Shown here in pieces: positions 9,057 through 18,231 of a stretch of DNA of 64,000 nt. The notes under the pieces are model-generated. The model saw only the letters and a list, made by a program, of their open reading frames with translations, had not been told where the DNA came from and ran no database searches. Within the stretch, counting starts at the first letter, position 1; every line of letters starts with the position of its first letter. Position numbers and translations under genes: made by a program. Source of the stretch: Singulisphaera sp. GP187 (GTDB taxonomy: Bacteria; Planctomycetota; Planctomycetia; Gemmatales; Gemmataceae); NCBI GenBank assembly GCA_945861245.1, contig CAMAUE010000002.1:1-64000 (forward strand). The letters are read 5' to 3'.

Positions 9057-9221
9057 CGTCGAGCCCCTTACTATAGATTTACTGGCGAGCGTGAGATAAT
9101 GTAATTCTCGCAGTCGGGGGAACCGAGTTCAAGGCCGAATCGCGTTTTCCGAGAAAAAGGGCAACGCTTCTTGTTTTCCTGACTGCATCGGATTTCCGCT
9201 ATTGCAGTCGAGCCTTGCCCG

Positions 9222-9249
9222 CGTTTTGCTAGCGCGTAGCGGCAAAACG
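9222..9249. repeat. Small hairpin downstream of the DUF1559 gene
   Basis: CGTTTTGC at 9222-9229 pairs with GCAAAACG at 9242-9249. It lies 20 bases past the stop of the minus-strand DUF1559 gene. It has no T-run, so a terminator role is only possible. A second small stem (GACTGCA / TGCAGTC, 9181-9209) is next to it. Confidence 0.4.
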
Positions 9250-9269
9250 AAAGTTGCCCTACGTGGTTA

Positions 9270-10169
9270 TCAATAGTCGCCGAACGTCTCACCTCCCGCG
9301 CGGGTGGCTAGGGCACGCCAGGTGGCCGTCGCAACGTTGTTGTTGACGAAGCGGACGGCTCCATCGGCGAGCAACAGATTGACTCCGCCCAGGTGGTAAC
9401 TACGAGCGGAAACGAGGCCCTTGTTGTGGCTGCCGTTGCCGCAATCCCATTTCGTTGAATTCGGCGTGTAGAAATGGTTGTACAGCGTGTTACCGAAATG
9501 GCCGTTGATCCACATACCGCCGCGGTTGACGGCCCAGGTGCCGTTCATCCCATCGCAATCCGCGGGTGTTGGATCGTTGCCGCCCGGCGGCGAGGTTCCG
9601 CTTGCCAGCGGCGCTCCGTTGCCGATAGTGCTCTCGGAAAATGCGGCGGTATTAGATAGCCCATCGGTGACGTGGGCGACGCGCGGCGCGGTCTGGACAA
9701 AGATGCCATTGCCCGTCGCAATGGTGAAGTAACCGGTGGGATTTCCGAGCGGGTCGAGGGCGGCGCCTGTTCCGTTGCAGGCGACGTAATTGGTGCCGAA
9801 ATCGGTCATGCCCGGCACCTGACCATTGCCCGGATCGCTCGGACACAGAAACATCCGCACTTGGGTTTTGGATGCCAGCACGTTCTGGGGGTCGGCAAGC
9901 GTGCCGTCATAATTTACCAGATGTTGCAGGTTGAGCTGCTCGATATAGGCAAGCAAGCGGGCATGCGCAGACACCACTTTCGGAAATTGGTTTCGGCCCT
10001 GGGGAAAGACCTTGTTGGCGGACTCGTAGTTGTGTAACGCCAATCCAATTTGTTTCAGGTTGTTAATGCATTGCGTGCGGGCCGCTGCATCGCGGACCTT
10101 CTGCACGGCGGGGACAAGTAAGGCAATCAAGATCGCGATGATCGCAATCACCACGAGTAGTTCAATCAA
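9270..10169 (-). CDS. DUF1559 type II pseudopilin-like protein
   Basis: The protein starts with a type IV prepilin/pseudopilin helix ([20 protein letters not shown]) followed by [20 protein letters not shown], which identifies the planctomycete DUF1559 family of secreted or pilus-like proteins. The C-terminal [17 protein letters not shown] is the family's usual ending. The reading frame continues upstream of 10169 through the expected leader RRAFTL, whose cleavage would fall before the Phe, but no ATG, GTG or TTG occurs between that leader and the in-frame stop at about 10209. Only TTG at 10169, inside the hydrophobic segment, is available. recJ ends 25 bases upstream on the same strand, so translation may depend on coupling, or a leader start has been lost. 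Confidence 0.82.
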   Translation of the reverse strand: MIELLVVIAIIAILIALLVPAVQKVRDAAARTQCINNLKQIGLALHNYESANKVFPQGRNQFPKVVSAHARLLAYIEQLNLQHLVNYDGTLADPQNVLASKTQVRMFLCPSDPGNGQVPGMTDFGTNYVACNGTGAALDPLGNPTGYFTIATGNGIFVQTAPRVAHVTDGLSNTAAFSESTIGNGAPLASGTSPPGGNDPTPADCDGMNGTWAVNRGGMWINGHFGNTLYNHFYTPNSTKWDCGNGSHNKGLVSARSYHLGGVNLLLADGAVRFVNNNVATATWRALATRAGGETFGDY

Positions 10170-10194
10170 CGTAAAGGCACGACGTGTTGTTCGC

Positions 10195-11961
10195 CTAACC
10201 CAGCCGCGCTACGGGACCGGGCTGAAAGTCCTTGATCTCGAGATCGACTGACTTGTAGCCCTGCCATTCGTTCCAGCGCGGCGTATAGACGAGGCAGCAT
10301 TGGCCGGCCTGCGACATTAGATCGGGCAGCCGATCGGCCATGCCGAAAGCGATGGCTTTCAATTCCTTGTTACCCTGGCGAACTTTGAAGCTGACGTGGC
10401 GTTCGCCGGCACCGACTTTGCGAGGCTCGCCGACGATCTGCAGGCGATCCGACAGCAACAGCGGCGCGGGATTGCCGGCACCGTAGGGCTCGAGCTTGTC
10501 CATCGCTTGCATAAGTCCCAGCGTCATTGCCGAGAGCGGAATCTCGGCGTCAATCGTCAGGCGATGGGCGATCGGTTCCTTGCCGAACTGGTTGGCGACG
10601 ACGGCGCAGAAGTTGTCGCGGAAGGCATCGATCTTTTCGGGCAGGATGCGGAACCCCGCCGCCGCCGCGTGCCCGCCGTGCCCGATGAGATCGGCGTCAC
10701 ACGTCTGCAGCGCCTCATGTAAGCGGAAGTTGGGAACGGACCGCCCAGACCCCTGGCCGTGTGGATGGCCGTCGCGCAGAGCGATCATCAGCACGGGGCG
10801 AGCGAATTGATCGACCAGTCGGCTGGCGACGATGCCGATCAAGCCGGGATGCCACTCGGCACTGGCGAGCACGAACGCCGGCGCTGACAGGTTCTGCGCC
10901 GCCTGTTCGCGGGCCTGTTTGAGTATCTGCCGTTCAATCGTTTGGCGTTCGCTATTTTGATGCTCAAGATAGTCAGCAATAATATTCGCGCGGCCGACGT
11001 TGACGGTCGTGAGCAATTCGACCGCCAATCGCGCCGTTCCGAGCCGACCTGCGGCGTTGATGCGCGGCGCAAGCGCGAAGCCGACGTCGAATGCGCCGAG
11101 ACTCGATTTGCCTTCGACCTTCGCGCTACGCAGTAGCGCTTGTAGTCCGATCGGCGGTTTGGTTTTCATCCGCGCCAGGCCATGGCGGACGAAGATGCGA
11201 TTTTCCTCAAACAGCGGCACGACGTCGGCGATCGTGCCCATCGACGTAAATAAGATGCCATCGAGCAAGAACTCGCGCAACTCGGGCGTGACTTTCGCAC
11301 TTCCGCACGACTTCTTGCACAGCGCCCAGGCCACCTTGAACGCCACACCTGACCCCGCCAATTGGCCGAACGGATACGATGTGCCGGGCAGCCGTGGATG
11401 CACAATGGCGGCGGCGCGCGGCAGCGTCTCCTTCGGCTCGTGGTGATCGGTGATGATCAGCTCCATGCCGAGCCGATGCGCTTCTTCGGCTTCTTCCAGA
11501 CTGGCGACGCCGCAATCGACGGTGATGACGAGATTGACGCCGCTCTCGGCCAGTTTGCCGAGCGTGTCTTTGCTCAGGCCGTAGCCGTCTTCGAGGCGGT
11601 GCGGGACATGAAAATCGACGTTGGCCTGGAGGAGCTTCAGACAGGTGAGCATGATCGCCGTCGCGGTGACGCCATCGACGTCGTAGTCGCCGTAGACGCA
11701 GATCTTTTTTTTGTCAGCAATGGCGGCGAGGATGCGTTCGACCGCGAGGTCAACGCCAGGCAGCGTTTCCGGTTCGAGTAGGCCGGTCAGTGGACAGGAG
11801 AGGAAGCGCTCCGCCTGCGCTTGCTCGCCGAGATTCCGATTGAGCAAAAGCTGCGCGACGATGGGCGGCAGATTCAGCGCTCGGCTTAAGCGCTCGATGG
11901 CGGTGCCGTCGTGCGCTAACAGATGCCAAACCTTGGCGTTCGTTCGAGTGGATTCGTCCAT
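10195..11961 (-). CDS. recJ: Single-stranded-DNA-specific exonuclease RecJ
   Basis: A 588-residue DHH-family phosphoesterase that degrades single-stranded DNA 5' to 3' in RecF-pathway recombination and repair. The manganese-binding motifs are all visible: DYDVDG at 92-97, then DCGVAS, TDHHEP (the DHH signature), and in the DHHA1 domain [10 protein letters not shown]. The C-terminus is the usual OB-like domain. The ATG at 11961 ([12 protein letters not shown]) was chosen over the longest frame because it starts shortly before the conserved domain. The DUF1559 gene follows closely on the same strand. Confidence 0.95.
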   Translation of the reverse strand: MDESTRTNAKVWHLLAHDGTAIERLSRALNLPPIVAQLLLNRNLGEQAQAERFLSCPLTGLLEPETLPGVDLAVERILAAIADKKKICVYGDYDVDGVTATAIMLTCLKLLQANVDFHVPHRLEDGYGLSKDTLGKLAESGVNLVITVDCGVASLEEAEEAHRLGMELIITDHHEPKETLPRAAAIVHPRLPGTSYPFGQLAGSGVAFKVAWALCKKSCGSAKVTPELREFLLDGILFTSMGTIADVVPLFEENRIFVRHGLARMKTKPPIGLQALLRSAKVEGKSSLGAFDVGFALAPRINAAGRLGTARLAVELLTTVNVGRANIIADYLEHQNSERQTIERQILKQAREQAAQNLSAPAFVLASAEWHPGLIGIVASRLVDQFARPVLMIALRDGHPHGQGSGRSVPNFRLHEALQTCDADLIGHGGHAAAAGFRILPEKIDAFRDNFCAVVANQFGKEPIAHRLTIDAEIPLSAMTLGLMQAMDKLEPYGAGNPAPLLLSDRLQIVGEPRKVGAGERHVSFKVRQGNKELKAIAFGMADRLPDLMSQAGQCCLVYTPRWNEWQGYKSVDLEIKDFQPGPVARLG

Positions 11962-12013
11962 GCTGCGGTTCGCCGAGGTGTAACGTATTTTCCGCGCAGT
12001 TAACAACGATTCT

Positions 12014-12110
12014 TGTTTAGCCGCTCGCCTCTGGCGAGCGCGAACGTGGCGATTGGCAAGTTATCGCGAAAGCGCGACATCCGCGCTCGCCAAAGGCGAG
12101 CGGCTAAACA
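12014..12110. repeat. Palindrome family B, copy 2
   Basis: 29-base arms nearly identical to those of the copy at 6613-6681 (left arm from 12014, right arm ending 12110), but with a longer loop of about 39 bases. It separates the stop of the Gfo/Idh/MocA gene and the start of recJ, both on the minus strand. The conserved arms and variable loop argue for selection on, or mobility of, the palindrome. Confidence 0.85.
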
Positions 12111-12113
12111 AAT

Positions 12114-13550
12114 TCACCCCACCCGATCCGGCACCACGAAGCCTTCGCGGTATTGGCGGGTGAGCAGGCGGTTCGCCTCGGCGTTGCCGTTGAAGTTTTC
12201 GGTGCGTGCTTGCACCATCAACTTCGGGCCGACGCGGAGCCGCAAGCCGTCGAGTTTCAGGTTATGCGGTGCGCCGGAGAGATGGGCTTCCATGCGTTCG
12301 ACCGATTCGAGCATGTCGCGGTTTTCCGTGGTCCGGGCGTGGCGCGGGCGGAACGCGACTTCGGTGCCAAGCTGGTACGAGATGTTCGCCAAATGGCACA
12401 GAGCGCTGGAGTAATGGCCTTCTTCGATATTGGCGTTGAGGTCAGCCGTGCGACCACTGCGGACGGCGGCGATGAAGTTGGCGAAGTGATTGCTGCCGCC
12501 GGGACGGGCGGCAACATTCATCGCTGGGATCGCTTCGGACGCATTGCCGCCGTTCGGGAAGAAGCGATGGCCGGAGATGACGCCTTGTTCGAGATGGAAC
12601 ACATTGCCGACGCCTTGGCCACGATAGCCGTCGGAACGCAGGCCACGGACTTCGAAGATCAGCTTGGTGTCGCCGAACTCCATCATGGTGACTTGCGAGT
12701 TCGCGGATTGGCCTTGATCGACGTAGCCGAACCGTCCGCCGACAGAAACGACACTCGTCGGCAGTGTGGCGCCACGGATGGCCCAGCGGGCGATGTCCAT
12801 CTGGTGGACGCCCTGGTTGCCGATATCGCCGTTGCCAAACGCCCAGAACCAATGCCAGTTATAGTGGACGAGGTTCGTATGAAACGGAGTACGTTGAGCC
12901 GGGCCAAGCCACAGGTTGAAATCGATTTCCGCCGGCGCATCAGCGTTCGGACGGGTGCCGATGGTGTTACGCAGTTTGTAGCACATCGCGCGCGAGACCA
13001 GCAGCCGACCGTAACGGCCCGACTGGATGGCGGCGACGGTATTCGTATAGGCTGCATCGCTGCGGCTTTGCGTGCCGTGTTGCACGATAACGTTGTGCCG
13101 ACGCGCGACATCGACGGTGATTCGGCCTTCGTGGATATTATGGCTCGATGGTTTTTCGACGTAGACATGCTTGCCCGCCTGGGCCGCCCAGATCGTCATT
13201 AGCGCATGCCAATGGTTCGGCGTGGCGATCGAAATGGCATCGACGTTGTTGCCTTCGAGCGCTCGGCGTATGTCGGCGATGGTCGCCGGGGCCGGGCCTT
13301 GGATTTGCGTCAAACGACGAGCGAAGGATCGCGAATCGGGATCGACAAGGTGCGTGATGCGCACGTTCGGCATCGCCACGTACGCACCGACATGGGCGCT
13401 GCCGCGGCCGGTGAGGCCGGCGACGGCGATGCGGATCGCGTCGTTGGCGCCGCGCACCTGCCCGCTGGATTTAGTGCCGGAAAGCGTAATCGTCGCCATG
13501 GCGGCGATCGTTCCCTTGGCAAACTGCCTTCGATTGATCTTCTGCATCAT
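12114..13550 (-). CDS. Gfo/Idh/MocA-family oxidoreductase, Tat-exported
   Basis: A 478-residue protein. The N-terminus MMQKINRRQFAKGTI followed by a hydrophobic stretch is a twin-arginine signal, common for this family in planctomycetes, implying periplasmic action with bound NAD(P). The nucleotide-binding motif VAGLTGRGSAH comes next, and EKPSSHNIHEGR contains the family's EKP lysine. The C-terminal half is the substrate-binding alpha/beta domain (NWHWFWAFGNGDIGNQGVHQ). The substrate is likely a sugar or sugar alcohol but cannot be specified. Two adjacent ATGs at 13550 and 13547 are possible starts; longer frames add sequence with no homology. Confidence 0.9.
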   Translation of the reverse strand: MMQKINRRQFAKGTIAAMATITLSGTKSSGQVRGANDAIRIAVAGLTGRGSAHVGAYVAMPNVRITHLVDPDSRSFARRLTQIQGPAPATIADIRRALEGNNVDAISIATPNHWHALMTIWAAQAGKHVYVEKPSSHNIHEGRITVDVARRHNVIVQHGTQSRSDAAYTNTVAAIQSGRYGRLLVSRAMCYKLRNTIGTRPNADAPAEIDFNLWLGPAQRTPFHTNLVHYNWHWFWAFGNGDIGNQGVHQMDIARWAIRGATLPTSVVSVGGRFGYVDQGQSANSQVTMMEFGDTKLIFEVRGLRSDGYRGQGVGNVFHLEQGVISGHRFFPNGGNASEAIPAMNVAARPGGSNHFANFIAAVRSGRTADLNANIEEGHYSSALCHLANISYQLGTEVAFRPRHARTTENRDMLESVERMEAHLSGAPHNLKLDGLRLRVGPKLMVQARTENFNGNAEANRLLTRQYREGFVVPDRVG

Positions 13551-13724
13551 CGGTAGCCTTTCACTTGAAGAGTCAAAAGCGAAAATTGGGGTGGGTTGTA
13601 TTAGATAGGTTATAACCCGCCCGCAATCACAACGCAATAGGCTGGCGGAAAAATCTCCAACGTGTGGAGCCTGTGTGTGCGCGACACGGCCAAGCCGCAA
13701 CAAAAGTCGGTAAGGCCAAACGCC

Positions 13725-15371
13725 TCACTCCCCTGCGACCTTTCCACTCAGCCGCTTGTCGGCGGCTCCGATCGCGACGCCGGTCTTCGGGTTGATCCAG
13801 ATCGAGTGGGCGTCACCTTGGCGGGCGCTGGTGACGCGATGACCCATGCTTTGCAACGTCTTCACGGTTTCGAGATGCAGCTTCGCTCCTTCAAACTTCA
13901 GTTCGTCGGGGAACCATTGGTGGTGTGATCGCGGCGAATCGACGGCTTGCTGGATCGGCATCTCGTAATCGACGACGTTCACGACGATATTCAACACCGT
14001 GTTGATGATCGTCCGTCCGCCGGGGCTGCCGGTGACGAGGAAGACCTTGCCGTCCTTGGCGAGGATCGTCGGCGTTTGCGAGCTGAGCATCTTCTTGCCC
14101 GGCGCGACGGTGTTCGGCTCCGTGCCGATCGCGCCGGCCTTGGTGGTGATGCCCGGTCGCCAGTTGAAGTCCATCATTTCGTTGTTGAGCAAGAAGCCTG
14201 CGCCTTTGACGACGATGCGCGAGCCGAAGCTGTGTTCGAGCGTATAGGTGTTCGAGACCGCCAGGCCGTCTTTGTCGATTACGCTGAAGTGCGTGGTGCT
14301 GTCACCTTCGGGCGCGAGCTTGATGTCGTCGGCGACCTCGGCACTGGGCGTGGCCTTGTCCAATTTGATCTCCCTTGAAAGCAGGTAGGCGTAGGCTTTC
14401 GTCGTCAGGTGTTTCGGGATCGTGGTAAACGCGGGGTCACCAATGTGGCGGGCGCGGTCGGCGTAGGCAAGTCGCATCGCTTCGGTCATCAGGTGTAACG
14501 TGCGCGGCGAATAACGTTCGTGCTTTTTCAGATCGAAGTTTTCGAGAATATTGAGCATGAAGACGAGGCATGTCCCGCCAGAACTCGGCGGCGGCGGGCC
14601 GTAGACATCGTACCCGCGGTAGGTGCCGTGGATCGGCTCTCGTTCGAAGGCTTGAAACTTGGCGAGATCGTCCTTGGTGATAAGTCCACCGCCCGCCTTC
14701 ATCTCCGCGACGAGCTGGTCCGCGATTACGCCCGTGTAGAACGCATCGGGGCCTTGCTCGGCGATGAGTCGCAGAGTCTTGGCGAGGTCAGGCTGCATCT
14801 GGCGATCGCCAGGCTTCCAGTCGCTGCCATTGGGTTTGGCGAAGACGCGCTGGAACTCGGCGAAGGCCTTGGTGGAGGCGAGCATGCCGTTGAGCGATTT
14901 GACGTGGTGATCGTCGAGGAGGTAGCCCTTCTCCGCAAGCTCCACAGCGGGAAGCACAAGCGACTTCCACGGCAGCTTGCCGAATTTGGCGTGAGCGAGG
15001 GCCATGCCGCGAACCGTACCGGGCACGCCGACGACTTTATGCGAGTAGGGCGAATCGCTTTTGTTGAACATGGTGCGTGTGGCGGCGGCGGGAGCGGTCT
15101 CGCGGTAGTCGAACACGGTCGGCTTGCCCTTGGGCGGATGCACGACCATGAACCCGCCACCGCCGATGTTGCCCGCGGCCGGATGCGTGACCGCCATGGC
15201 GAGCGCGGTGGCGACGGCAGCGTCCACGGCGTTGCCACCTCGCTTGAGAATGGCGGCGCCGACCTCGGCCCCAGGCACACTGACGGCGACGACAACGCCT
15301 TTACGCGGCTCCTGAGCGTGAGCAATCGTGGCGATCAACAGAACAAACGGAATTAGGCGGAGCGGTCGCAT
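13725..15371 (-). CDS. ggt: Gamma-glutamyltransferase
   Basis: A 548-residue Ntn-hydrolase precursor. Residues 1-19 (ending AHA) are a signal peptide. RGGNAVDAAVATALAMAV and GNIGGGGFMVV are standard for the large subunit. The autoprocessing site is the TTHFSV motif near residue 357, where cleavage exposes the catalytic Thr of the small subunit. GSRIVVKGAGFLLNNEMMDF and SSQTPTI follow as expected. The enzyme would hydrolyse or transpeptidate glutathione and other gamma-glutamyl compounds in the periplasm. Length is normal for the family. Confidence 0.95.
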   Translation of the reverse strand: MRPLRLIPFVLLIATIAHAQEPRKGVVVAVSVPGAEVGAAILKRGGNAVDAAVATALAMAVTHPAAGNIGGGGFMVVHPPKGKPTVFDYRETAPAAATRTMFNKSDSPYSHKVVGVPGTVRGMALAHAKFGKLPWKSLVLPAVELAEKGYLLDDHHVKSLNGMLASTKAFAEFQRVFAKPNGSDWKPGDRQMQPDLAKTLRLIAEQGPDAFYTGVIADQLVAEMKAGGGLITKDDLAKFQAFEREPIHGTYRGYDVYGPPPPSSGGTCLVFMLNILENFDLKKHERYSPRTLHLMTEAMRLAYADRARHIGDPAFTTIPKHLTTKAYAYLLSREIKLDKATPSAEVADDIKLAPEGDSTTHFSVIDKDGLAVSNTYTLEHSFGSRIVVKGAGFLLNNEMMDFNWRPGITTKAGAIGTEPNTVAPGKKMLSSQTPTILAKDGKVFLVTGSPGGRTIINTVLNIVVNVVDYEMPIQQAVDSPRSHHQWFPDELKFEGAKLHLETVKTLQSMGHRVTSARQGDAHSIWINPKTGVAIGAADKRLSGKVAGE

Positions 15372-15594
15372 AGTTCGGCGTTTCCTTCTCGTGGGGATTC
15401 AGTTGAAGTCTCTGAACACAATCAAATGGAAATAACGAGGGAACGGCGAGGCGAAATAGGAATCAACACCCCGCAAGAAACCCAACCTCCTGCGCCAATT
15501 CCTGTTCCCCGTTTCGCGCTCGCGTCAACCCATGCAATTGCTCGCGATTTTCCACCACCGACTTTGGCAACTCATCCGCCCGCGTGCGGCAGGT

Positions 15595-15635
15595 TGACAC
15601 GCCCGCAAGCCTGTCGCTTACCCTTCTAGGCTCGC
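15595..15635. repeat. Degenerate half of palindrome family F
   Basis: The stretch around 15605-15635 (CTGTCGCTTACCCTTCTAGG then CTCGCC) resembles the right arm of the family F palindromes at 27787-27869. No good left arm is present, so this looks like a decayed or solo arm. Apart from it, 15372-15650 holds nothing recognisable. Confidence 0.5.
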
Positions 15636-15650
15636 CAAACGATTTCGCCG

Positions 15651-16136
15651 TTACTTAATTCCGTGGGCTTCCTTGTACAGATTGACGGTGAGATGGGCCT
15701 GGCCCTGGTGGTGCGCTTCATGCCAGGCAAGGACGCGGAGCCATTCGCCGAGGGTCCACGGGGCTTGCTCGTTGGGCTTGGTGTTGAGCTTGCTGTCGTC
15801 GAGTTGGGTGAAGTAGGCGAGCAGTTCTTTACGCTGCAGATCGAGGTAGCGTTTGATGTCGTCCACGGTCGGGATTTCTTCGTCGGGCGTGCTGCCGCCG
15901 GCGAAACGACGCACATACTCGGCGTCTTGCGGTTGGCCGCCGAGGATGCGGACGTGAACATGGCGGTCATCGGTGGCGGCGACATGCATGAGCTGCCAGG
16001 CGATATGCGCCCGGTTCGGGCCTGGACGCCAGCCGAGGACTTTTTGCACGTCGCCGAGCTTTGCCAGGCCGTCGATCAGAGCCAGCGTTTTTTGGCGATT
16101 CCAGTTGAGCGTTTCGATGAGTGCGGGGAAGGACAT
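15651..16136 (-). CDS. DinB-superfamily protein
   Basis: A 161-residue four-helix-bundle protein. The spaced histidines HIAWQLMHV (about 45-52) and WHEAHHQGQAHL (about 138-148) match the metal-binding triad of the DinB / YfiT / thiol-transferase superfamily. Members use a divalent metal and a low-molecular-weight thiol, or are damage-inducible proteins of unknown role; the sequence does not say which. It stands alone between the gamma-glutamyltransferase and tatD genes on the same strand, with about 190 bases of A/T-rich repeat upstream. Confidence 0.82.
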   Translation of the reverse strand: MSFPALIETLNWNRQKTLALIDGLAKLGDVQKVLGWRPGPNRAHIAWQLMHVAATDDRHVHVRILGGQPQDAEYVRRFAGGSTPDEEIPTVDDIKRYLDLQRKELLAYFTQLDDSKLNTKPNEQAPWTLGEWLRVLAWHEAHHQGQAHLTVNLYKEAHGIK

Positions 16137-16176
16137 AAGAACATTTCCTTAGTATAAGTTAGAACAACGAAACTCG

Positions 16177-16321
16177 AAAAAATCCGAATCGCTAAACTCG
16201 AAATACGAAACAAACCCGAATGAATAAAGTCGAAAAATGATCGTTGCACGTCAATGGTTCGTTTTTTTGATTTCGTTATTTGAATTTGTTTCGTATTTCG
16301 ATTCTCGAATTTCGGATTTTT
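16177..16321. repeat. A/T-rich inverted repeat between tatD and the DinB gene
   Basis: The left arm 16177-16213 (contains CTCGAAATACGAAACAAA) pairs with 16285-16321 (contains TTTGTTTCGTATTTCG), with further partial pairing inside. The composition is much lower in GC than the flanking genes. Its AACAAA / CGAAAT words recall the element copies near 21230, 21570 and 22460. It looks like a small non-autonomous palindromic element. Confidence 0.65.
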
Positions 16322-16322
16322 C

Positions 16323-17102
16323 TTAACATCCAAACAATTTCCGCGCATTGCGTGTCGTGTGCTCGGCGATCGTTTCCAGCGAAACACCAAGCGTCTGCGC
16401 CAACACCGCCGCGGTGTGGACGACAAACGCCGGCTCATTGCGTTTGCCCCGGTGTGGAGCAGGCGCGAGATACGGGCAGTCGGTTTCGACGACGACACGG
16501 TCGAGCGGCACGACTGTGGCGACGTCGCGCAGCGCTTGTGCGTTTTTGTATGTCAACATGCCTGCGAAGGAAATGAACAACCCCATCGCCAGACACGCCT
16601 CTGCCGTCGCGGCATCGCCGGTGAAGGAATGCATCACGGCGTGAATCGGGCCGTGCCGATCGTATTCCGCACGCAACATTCGCAACACATCCGCTTCCGC
16701 CTCGCGGCAATGGATGACGACGGCGCGATCGAGCTTCCTCGCCAGTTCCAGGTGACGCGCGAAGTAATCCTCTTGCTGCGGAAACGGCGTGCGATCCCAG
16801 TAGCGGTCCAGCCCCGTCTCGCCGAGCGCGACGACGGTCGGATGATTCGATAAGGCCACGACTTCATCCCAGGCCGTCGGCGACTCCTCCGCAACGTGGT
16901 TGGGCTGGATGCCGACAGTTGCGCGGAGGAGCGGATGCTGCTCCGCGAGAGCGACACAGCGCGGGCTGTCGAGCGCCGTCGTGGCCACGACGACGATGCG
17001 TTCCAGGCCCACCGACGTGGCTCGCTCCAGCACGGCTGGCAGGTCGCCGTGGAAGCGGTCGTCGTCAAGGTGAGCGTGGGTGTCGATCCAGGTGCTGGGC
17101 AC
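16323..17102 (-). CDS. tatD: TatD-family metal-dependent hydrolase
   Basis: A 259-residue TIM-barrel hydrolase. Visible metal ligands are DTHAHLDD at the N-terminus, VIHCREAEADVLRML, AVMHSFTGDA and the late VVETDCPYLAP. TatD proteins are 3'-5' DNA/RNA exonucleases linked to repair and nucleic-acid turnover. A GTG start at 17102 was chosen because an AGAGG ribosome site lies 7 bases before it and the barrel begins a few residues later; the longer frame begins at TTG 17141 without a good site. The last codon abuts an A/T-rich palindrome. Confidence 0.92.
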   Translation of the reverse strand: MPSTWIDTHAHLDDDRFHGDLPAVLERATSVGLERIVVVATTALDSPRCVALAEQHPLLRATVGIQPNHVAEESPTAWDEVVALSNHPTVVALGETGLDRYWDRTPFPQQEDYFARHLELARKLDRAVVIHCREAEADVLRMLRAEYDRHGPIHAVMHSFTGDAATAEACLAMGLFISFAGMLTYKNAQALRDVATVVPLDRVVVETDCPYLAPAPHRGKRNEPAFVVHTAAVLAQTLGVSLETIAEHTTRNARKLFGC

Positions 17103-17332
17103 GTCGGAACCTCTGGGGTGCGTTTCCTTGTTTTGGGGCAAGAATCACTATTCTATAAGTTGCCGATGTGAACAAATGTCAATGAAAAATCACTTGCTGT
17201 TTATACTGACCCGCGTAATATCCACCAGGATTCAGCGAATAATAGGATGTTGGGCACGATTCGATTGAGTGCAACGCAATGGATATAATGAATCTGACCG
17301 AGCCATCGAATCCCCTGCCCCATGAGGTTCCG

Positions 17333-18154
17333 ATGACGCGACGCTTTGTGATACTGTTCCTGATGACGGCGCTCGTTCTAAGCGTCGGCGGTCCGAATGC
17401 GCACCTGCTGGCCGACGAGCCGGTGGGCAGCGTGATTGCTGAGCGGAGTGCCGTGCCTGCGACTCAGTTGCTGGATCGCATCGGCGCGTTCCTACGCAAT
17501 CCCGCTGTCAGCGTCGCCTTGGTTGCTTTGGCAATCATCGGCATGATCTTTGAGTTGAAATACCCCGGCGCCTCGCTTCCGGGCGGCCTGGCGGCGGTTT
17601 GCTTCGTGTTGTTCTTCTGGGCCTACTCGTTCACGGGCGGGTTCACGTTGCTGGCGATCCTGTTGTTCTTGCTCGGCCTATTCTTTTTGGCCTTGGAGGT
17701 ATTCGTCATCCCGGGGATCGGGTTCAGCGGCGTTGCCGGCGCAGTACTGATGTTTGTTGGGCTGTTGCTTGTCACGCTCGATCATTGGCCTACCGATCAG
17801 GAAGAATGGACAAACGTCGGCGGGACGTTTGGCTCGCTGGCTATCGCCATCGTCCTGGCAATTATCGGGTCGCTGGCATTGACCTGGTCTCTGCCCAACC
17901 TGCCTTTCCTGAATCGCATGGTACTCGCGCCGCCCGAATACGGCACGACCGAAGAGGATGTGCCGTATTCGGGCGGCGCCTATGCGCTTCTCGGCGCCAT
18001 GGGCGTGGCGGCGACGCCGTTGCGGCCTTCGGGCAAGGCCCAGTTCGGCGCGCAGTTCGTTGACGTCATCGCCGAGGGCGACTTCGTGACGCCGGGCACG
18101 CAGGTGCAGGTCGTTGAGATCGATGGCTCGCGCATCGTCGTGCGTGAGGTCTGA
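17333..18154 (+). CDS. NfeD-like membrane protein, partner of FloA
   Basis: A 273-residue protein with an N-terminal signal sequence (MTRRFVILFLMTALVL...), several hydrophobic segments between about residues 60 and 195 (ALVALAIIGMIFELKYPGAS, LLFLLGLFFLALEVFVIPG), and a C-terminal OB-fold (about 215-273, VDVIAEGDFVTPGTQVQVVE) typical of NfeD. It lacks the ClpP-like protease domain of long NfeD1 forms. The ATG at 17333 gives a clean signal peptide and has a GAGG site; an upstream ATG at 17279 is the alternative. floA follows 77 bases later with only a palindrome between, the usual NfeD-flotillin pairing for membrane microdomain organisation. Confidence 0.88.
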   Translation: MTRRFVILFLMTALVLSVGGPNAHLLADEPVGSVIAERSAVPATQLLDRIGAFLRNPAVSVALVALAIIGMIFELKYPGASLPGGLAAVCFVLFFWAYSFTGGFTLLAILLFLLGLFFLALEVFVIPGIGFSGVAGAVLMFVGLLLVTLDHWPTDQEEWTNVGGTFGSLAIAIVLAIIGSLALTWSLPNLPFLNRMVLAPPEYGTTEEDVPYSGGAYALLGAMGVAATPLRPSGKAQFGAQFVDVIAEGDFVTPGTQVQVVEIDGSRIVVREV

Positions 18155-18156
18155 GA

Positions 18157-18210
18157 TTCCGCTTGCGTTTAGTGCTCGGACAATCCCATGCGAGTGCTAA
18201 ACGCAAGCAA
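18157..18210. repeat. Palindrome family A, copy 2
   Basis: Left arm 18157-18178 and right arm 18191-18210 (CGAGTGCTAAACGCAAGC) form a stem just after the NfeD stop codon and just before floA. It sits inside an apparent operon, so it may attenuate transcription or protect the upstream mRNA end. Confidence 0.75.
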
Positions 18211-18231
18211 AGCTAAGCAAAGGAACAGGCC

